Assembly (NCBI RefSeq): GCF_020447305.1
Contig: NZ_CP095732.1
Coordinates: forward strand, 372,001 to 436,000
Direction of reading: 5' to 3'
Source of the DNA: Abyssibius alkaniclasticus
GTDB taxonomy: Bacteria; Pseudomonadota; Alphaproteobacteria; Rhodobacterales; Rhodobacteraceae
DNA length: 64,000 nucleotides
Shown: positions 59,658 through 64,000 of the stretch, in pieces
How the letters are laid out: each line of letters begins with the position of its first letter
Numbering within the stretch: the first letter of the stretch is position 1
Made by a program: the position numbers and the translations under genes
The notes under the pieces: model-generated
Database searches by the model: none
Seen by the model: the letters and a program-made list of their open reading frames with translations, nothing else
What the model was told of the DNA's origin: nothing

Positions 59658-61121
59658 CTACTGCATTTGCACGCCATTCACCCAGATCGTGCCATCGGCG
59701 CGCATTTCAACCGATGTGCGCAGGCTGCCGGGTGCCGGGCCGGGGGTGAACATGGCGGCAATCATCCCCTGGGCGAGCGACATGTCAAAGCTGCTGATCA
59801 GCCCCACTGCGGCAAGCCGTTCGAGCATGGATTGCAGGTTCATCACCGAAGCCTGCCCGGTGCCGACCGGCCTGTCATCCTGCATCTGGCCGGAACCGTC
59901 GGCGGTGAAGTTGAAATCGGTAAACGCGCCCGCAACATCAAAGCGGAAGCTGCGCAGTTCGGGCGGCTCCATCGTTTCGGGGTCGACCGGGTTGGCAAGG
60001 TCATAAAGCGCCGATGTCTGGCCTTCGGCAGAGACAGACAGATCGAGCGGACCGCGGCCAAGGTCAGAGCTTGGGTCCATCATCGCCATAAGCGCGTCAT
60101 CGAGCGTGAAGCCCTCGATATCCAGCGCGAAGCGGCTGGTGCCGATGCGGTGGCGCGGGCCAAGCGGGGCGCTGGCATCAACAGCGAAACGGTCGAAGGA
60201 AAATTCAACCGGCAGACCCATAATCGCGTTGCGCGCGGTAATATCCGAAATATCGAATGCGAATGAAACCGTCTGCGCATTCAGGGCCATCGCGCCGGTC
60301 ATCGCGCCAAAGCGCATCTGCACCTGCATACCAGCGCCAGTCATGTCCATCGTCATGCCCTCAGCCGTGCTGCTGAGTGCAAAATCAAGCGCGCCAAGGT
60401 CGAGTGTTTCGCCGGCAAAGGCGGCAAGGTTGATCTGCCCTTCATCCTGCCGGGCGGCGATGGTCATATCGGTCGAAACCGAAATGGGCATGGCGCTTGC
60501 CGGATCGGCCGGCACGCTTGTGGCTATGGTCGCGCTTTCAACGCTGTAGGAAAAGCTGGCCATGCCCAGAGGCGCGCTAGGGATGGTGTAGGTGTAATCG
60601 AGCCCCCGATGGGTTTGCGTGTCGGTGGTTTTGACCGGCTCACCCTCGTTGAACCAGCTTGTTTGCTGGGTGGTGATCTGAATCTCGTCATACTGGCCGG
60701 TATAGTTGTGCAGGCCGGGCGTGCCGCCGATGATCGTGCTGGCGCCCAGCATTTGCAGGGTTGAGCGCGCTTCGCTGCGCGTCACCTCGCCTGCCATCTC
60801 CATCGTGCTGGCCATATCCAGAATAATGGTGTCGGCTTCGCTAAAGGCCACCGTGCCATCGGCCTGCGCACGCAATTCGGCCCAGCCGAGATTTGCGGTG
60901 AAATCGAGGCTGCCAAACCCCATGTCGATGGAACTGGTGATGACAAAATCATCAAGGCGGATAAAGTCGCGCGTTTCGGTGGTGACGGTATAGGACATTT
61001 CCATAAACCCAAACGCCGCGTCCAGCGCCTGCCAGTCGGCCAGCACATCGGCGGGGGTGGTTTGGGCGGCGGCGGCAAGCGGCAGGGCGCTTAGGGCAAA
61101 TGCGGCATAATACGTTTTCAT
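59658..61121 (-). CDS. DUF2125 family exported protein
   Basis: A 487-residue protein with signal peptide MKTYYAAFALSALPLAAAAQ and a long beta-rich mature part, matching the DUF2125 family of alphaproteobacterial exported proteins. Repeated segments ending in small-residue-rich turns (for instance LDFALSSTAEGMTMDMTGAG) fit a lipid- or membrane-associated beta fold. Acidic and almost free of Cys. Function unknown. The ATG at 61121 is preferred to an upstream in-frame start because the signal peptide begins there. Confidence 0.8.
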   Translation of the reverse strand: MKTYYAAFALSALPLAAAAQTTPADVLADWQALDAAFGFMEMSYTVTTETRDFIRLDDFVITSSIDMGFGSLDFTANLGWAELRAQADGTVAFSEADTIILDMASTMEMAGEVTRSEARSTLQMLGASTIIGGTPGLHNYTGQYDEIQITTQQTSWFNEGEPVKTTDTQTHRGLDYTYTIPSAPLGMASFSYSVESATIATSVPADPASAMPISVSTDMTIAARQDEGQINLAAFAGETLDLGALDFALSSTAEGMTMDMTGAGMQVQMRFGAMTGAMALNAQTVSFAFDISDITARNAIMGLPVEFSFDRFAVDASAPLGPRHRIGTSRFALDIEGFTLDDALMAMMDPSSDLGRGPLDLSVSAEGQTSALYDLANPVDPETMEPPELRSFRFDVAGAFTDFNFTADGSGQMQDDRPVGTGQASVMNLQSMLERLAAVGLISSFDMSLAQGMIAAMFTPGPAPGSLRTSVEMRADGTIWVNGVQMQ

Positions 61122-61187
61122 GGCAAAACCTTTGGTTGTAACTGTGGTCAGGATGGCCAGCACCGCGCGGCCTGTCAACCACCGGCG

Positions 61188-62327
61188 CTAGCCGTTGCGC
61201 GCCAGATGCGCCTCGAATGCGGCAAGGGCCTCATCCAGCCCCGAACGGCCAAAACCGATGCGGAAATAGTCTTGCGGTGTTTGGCCAAGGGCCGAGGAAT
61301 AGATCGAACTTGGCAGCACCAGCACGCCGGATTGTTCCACCAGATCGCGGGCAAAGGCCTCGACCCCGTCAGCGCCTTTATAGCGCACGAACCCCATGCA
61401 GGAGCCTTGGGGCGCGGACCATTCGAACAGGTTCTCATGGCGCGCGAAAAAGGCGGCGAGCTTGGGCAGGTTCTCATCTATCAGCGCGTTGTTGCGGGCA
61501 AGGATTTGCGCGCGGTTTTCAAGCGCGATCAGCGCCAGCCGCTCGCTGGGGGCGGAATTGCAGATAGAGAGATAATGCTTCATCCGCTCCATTTGCGACA
61601 GCAATTCCTTGTCCTGACAGGCGATCCAGCCAATGCGCAGCCCCGGCAGGCCATAGGCTTTGGACATGACGTTGAGCGACAAGCCACGCTCGTAAACATC
61701 GGCAATGAAGGGCAGATGCTGCGTGCCGCTGGGGCCAAGCCCGTTGAAAATTTCATCATGCAGAATGTAGATGCCGTGCATGCGGCACAGATCAATCAGC
61801 GCGGTGTAGCGATCGGCCGCAAGAATTGCGCCCGTGGGGTTATGCGGGAAGTTGATGGTGACAAGCCGGGTATTGGGGCGGATGGCGGCGGCGAGCCGGT
61901 CGATATCGAGCGACCAGTTGTCGGCAGGGTCAAGCGGAATGCCGGTGGCGTCGCAAATCGCCAGCGGCAGGGTTTCGTGGCTTTGATAATTCGGGGTTAT
62001 GCATATCGCATGGCTGTCACGGTCAAGCAGCACGGTATTGGCGGCAAAAATCCCCTCGCTCGCGCCCGCAAAGCACAAAATGTTGTCGGGGCTTTGCTGC
62101 GCATAGGTGGCGGCAATCGCGGTGCGCAGATCAGGCGCGCCATAGGTTTCGGTATAGCCGAGCCACAGGTTTTCAAAGCCAGCCCGCGCCGCCGGGCTGG
62201 CCAGCGCAAGCAGGTCGGCCAGGCTCATGCTTTCGGCATCAGAGGCGGTCAGATGATAGCGCGCCGCAAACTCCCATTTGGAGAAATGTGTTTCGAGCTT
62301 GAAATCGGGCAAGCTGGTCATGTTCAT
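61188..62327 (-). CDS. Class I/II aminotransferase
   Basis: A 379-residue PLP-dependent aminotransferase. Recognisable are INFPHNPTGAIL, the YILHDEIFNGLG (PLP-ring Asp), NVMSKAYGLPGLRIGW with the Schiff-base Lys, and FRIGFGRSG carrying the carboxylate-binding Arg. The substrate is unknown; the fold I group includes aspartate/aromatic aminotransferase-like and cystathionine-lyase-like members. It overlaps the downstream end of the MFS gene by four bases, so it is coupled to an exporter. Confidence 0.87.
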   Translation of the reverse strand: MNMTSLPDFKLETHFSKWEFAARYHLTASDAESMSLADLLALASPAARAGFENLWLGYTETYGAPDLRTAIAATYAQQSPDNILCFAGASEGIFAANTVLLDRDSHAICITPNYQSHETLPLAICDATGIPLDPADNWSLDIDRLAAAIRPNTRLVTINFPHNPTGAILAADRYTALIDLCRMHGIYILHDEIFNGLGPSGTQHLPFIADVYERGLSLNVMSKAYGLPGLRIGWIACQDKELLSQMERMKHYLSICNSAPSERLALIALENRAQILARNNALIDENLPKLAAFFARHENLFEWSAPQGSCMGFVRYKGADGVEAFARDLVEQSGVLVLPSSIYSSALGQTPQDYFRIGFGRSGLDEALAAFEAHLARNG

Positions 62328-63853
62328 TCCGCCATTGGGGGTGGGTCGGTGCGGCTGCGCAGCGGAACTTCGCGAATGGAGAAGGCGACGATGAATCCCA
62401 CAACCGACACTGCGGCGCCCAGCAGAAAAATTGGGGCAAGCGCGTTGGTAAAGGCCTCAAGCACAACCACGCGCACCGGGTCCGGCAGGCTGGCGACCAT
62501 GTCGCCGCGCAGCGAATCTGCACTGACGCCCGCGGGCAGCGCATTGCCCATGCCCACGGCCAGCCTGATGCTGAACACCGCGCCAAACAGCGCCACGCCG
62601 ATCGAGCCGCCCACCTGGCGAAACAGCGTCAGCCCGGCGGTGGCCACCCCCATCATTTCGCGCGGCAGGGCGTTTTGCGTGGCCGTGGTCGAGACCGACA
62701 TCATCGGCCCCAGGCCAATACCCAGAACCGCCATAGACAGGCCAACCATAGCTGCCGTGCTGTTTGCGTCGAGCCGCGCAAGCAGCAGCATTCCGGCAAA
62801 CATGAATACCGCGCCGACAATCGGCAGCATCTTGTAATGGCCCGTGCGGCTCATGATTTGCCCGGAGGTGATGGAGCCCAGCAAAATGCCAAAGGTCATC
62901 GGAATCATCTGAAGGCCCGAGGCGGTGGGCGATACCCCCTTGGCCACCTGCAAATAGAGCGGCAAAAACGTGATGGCCCCAAGCATGGCGACACCGACGA
63001 TGAAGCCAAGAATGACAAAAACCGCAAATGTGCGGTGCCTGAACAGGCCCAGCGGCAAAATCGGCTCGCTGGCGCGCGATTCCACCCGGATGAAGCCAAG
63101 CGTTGCGATGATGCTGAACAGGATCAGCCCGATGATGATGGGCGAATCCCAGGCAAAACTGCGCCCGCCAAGCGAGGTGAACAGCACGAGCGCCGACAGC
63201 GCGCCGGTCAGCAGAACCGCGCCGGAATAGTCGATTTCATGGCGCGTGCGCGTGCCGCGCGCCTTGAAGGCCACAGCGAAGATGACCAGCGCGACAATGC
63301 CGATGGGCAGGTTGATCAGGAAAATCCAGTGCCAGCTCAGCGCATCGACGAAAAACCCGCCCATCAGCGGACCGGCCACGCTGGAAATGCCGAAAACGCC
63401 GCCGAATATGCCCTGCACCTTGCCGCGTTCGCGCGCGGGCACGACATCGCCTACCACGGTAAGGGCCAGCACGAACAGCCCGCCGCCGCCCACACCCTGC
63501 AAGCCACGCGCGGCGATGAGGAAGGTCATGGACTCGGCCAGCGCACAAAGCGCCGAACCCAGCAAAAAGATGATGACGCTGATCTGCATCATCAGCTTGC
63601 GGCCATAAAGATCGCCCAGCTTGCCATAAAGCGGTGCGGTCACGGTCGAGGTCAGCAGATAGGCGGTTACCACCCAGGACAGGTGGTTCAGCCCGCCAAG
63701 CTCGGCCACGATCGTGGGCAGGGCGGTGGAAACGATGGTTTGATCGAGCGCCGCCAGCAACAGCAACGCCCCCACCGCGCCAAGGACAAGCCCCTTCTTT
63801 TCGGGCGCTGCGGCTGGGGTTGCTGCGGTTGGGGTTTGGGTGAAATTCGACAT
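62324..63853 (-). CDS. MFS multidrug exporter of the DHA2 (14-helix, EmrB-like) type
   Basis: A 509-residue membrane protein with about 14 hydrophobic helices. DHA2 motifs are present: LDQTIVSTALPTIV in helix 1, the loop GKLGDLYGRKLMM, and GRGLQGVGGGG-like ARGLQGVGGGGLFVLAL, with FGISSVAGPLMGGF in helix 5. Substrates of the family include drugs and detergents; none is implied here. The ATG at 63853 is preferred over 63859 because AGGAG then lies 8 bases away. Its stop overlaps the aminotransferase start. Confidence 0.92.
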   Translation of the reverse strand: MSNFTQTPTAATPAAAPEKKGLVLGAVGALLLLAALDQTIVSTALPTIVAELGGLNHLSWVVTAYLLTSTVTAPLYGKLGDLYGRKLMMQISVIIFLLGSALCALAESMTFLIAARGLQGVGGGGLFVLALTVVGDVVPARERGKVQGIFGGVFGISSVAGPLMGGFFVDALSWHWIFLINLPIGIVALVIFAVAFKARGTRTRHEIDYSGAVLLTGALSALVLFTSLGGRSFAWDSPIIIGLILFSIIATLGFIRVESRASEPILPLGLFRHRTFAVFVILGFIVGVAMLGAITFLPLYLQVAKGVSPTASGLQMIPMTFGILLGSITSGQIMSRTGHYKMLPIVGAVFMFAGMLLLARLDANSTAAMVGLSMAVLGIGLGPMMSVSTTATQNALPREMMGVATAGLTLFRQVGGSIGVALFGAVFSIRLAVGMGNALPAGVSADSLRGDMVASLPDPVRVVVLEAFTNALAPIFLLGAAVSVVGFIVAFSIREVPLRSRTDPPPMAE

Positions 63854-63996
63854 TCGCATAGCTCCTGCGCCAACCCGCAAGGGCTAGGCCCGGCTGCGCG
63901 CAATGTCAATTGCACCGCCGCCCCCCGCCTTAGCATTTGGCGAAATTCAAACCTGTGCTAGCATCGCCGGATTCGGGGAATTCTTTGGAGCATGTG

Positions 63997-64000
63997 ATGA
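63997..64000 (+). CDS. Start of a gene running off the right edge
   Basis: An ATG at 63997 has TTTGGAG 6 bases upstream and the window ends one base later. Nothing about the product can be said. An alternative start is the GTG at 63994 in the same frame. Confidence 0.3.

Overview
The window is a contiguous, gene-dense, high-GC chromosomal segment of an alphaproteobacterium, almost certainly Rhodobacterales (Rhodobacteraceae / Roseobacter group). Supporting this: ethylmalonyl-CoA (EMC) pathway genes (ecm, mch, an mcl2-like gene) close to the TCA-cycle genes sdhCDAB and mdh; a cell-cycle methyltransferase ccrM next to rnhB; a stand-alone type II lumazine synthase behind an FMN riboswitch; and family markers such as DUF4170, DUF1737, DUF2125 and an Anbu locus. 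No phage, transposase or CRISPR array was seen.

Layout. 1-16.5 kb is central carbon metabolism: ecm, deoD, an SHMT-like PLP enzyme with a divergent LysR gene, a DUF1989 gene, a ZIP-family protein, then a long minus-strand block (mcl2, nnrU, DUF1737, mch, sulfotransferase, then sdhC-sdhD-sdhA-two lipoproteins-sdhB), a TauE permease and mdh. 16.7-21 kb holds the strangest part: a 1248-residue coiled-coil protein with a papain-like Q-x5-C motif, followed by a small acidic protein of unknown family. 21-31 kb: marR/hmgA, gluconokinase, an oxidoreductase, the LPS genes kdsB and waaA (the latter lower in GC), and the four-gene Anbu locus. 31-42.5 kb: a GNAT/PACE pair, argF-argD, a desaturase, hspQ, an AEC carrier, a transglycosylase-like lipoprotein, a LysR gene, zur-znuC-znuB under a perfect Zur-type palindrome, an AhpD-like gene and riboswitch-ribH2. 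42.5-50.6 kb: putA with its Lrp-type regulator, tRNA-Arg(CCT) beside an orphan helical protein gene, a LysR gene, rnhB and ccrM. 50.7-64 kb: a mazEF-type module, alkB, mutY, a DciA/DUF721 gene and a DsbA-like gene, an envelope block (pmbA, cysQ, DUF4170, a WaaA-like gene, lpxK), a DUF2125 protein, an aminotransferase and an MFS exporter.

Functional picture. EMC enzymes feed acetyl-CoA-derived carbon through mesaconyl-CoA and malyl-CoA to malate, and the neighbouring sdh and mdh genes close the route. LPS/Kdo functions (kdsB, two waaA-like genes, lpxK) lie in two places. Regulatory DNA is readable at several spots: an FMN riboswitch, a Zur-type box, a MarR-type palindrome, a LysR-type palindrome, a paired GTGATCAC site before sdhC and a GANTC cluster before ccrM.

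Most assignments rest on recognising protein families by eye from translations; start codons were chosen from Shine-Dalgarno spacing and overlap with neighbours. No database search was run.
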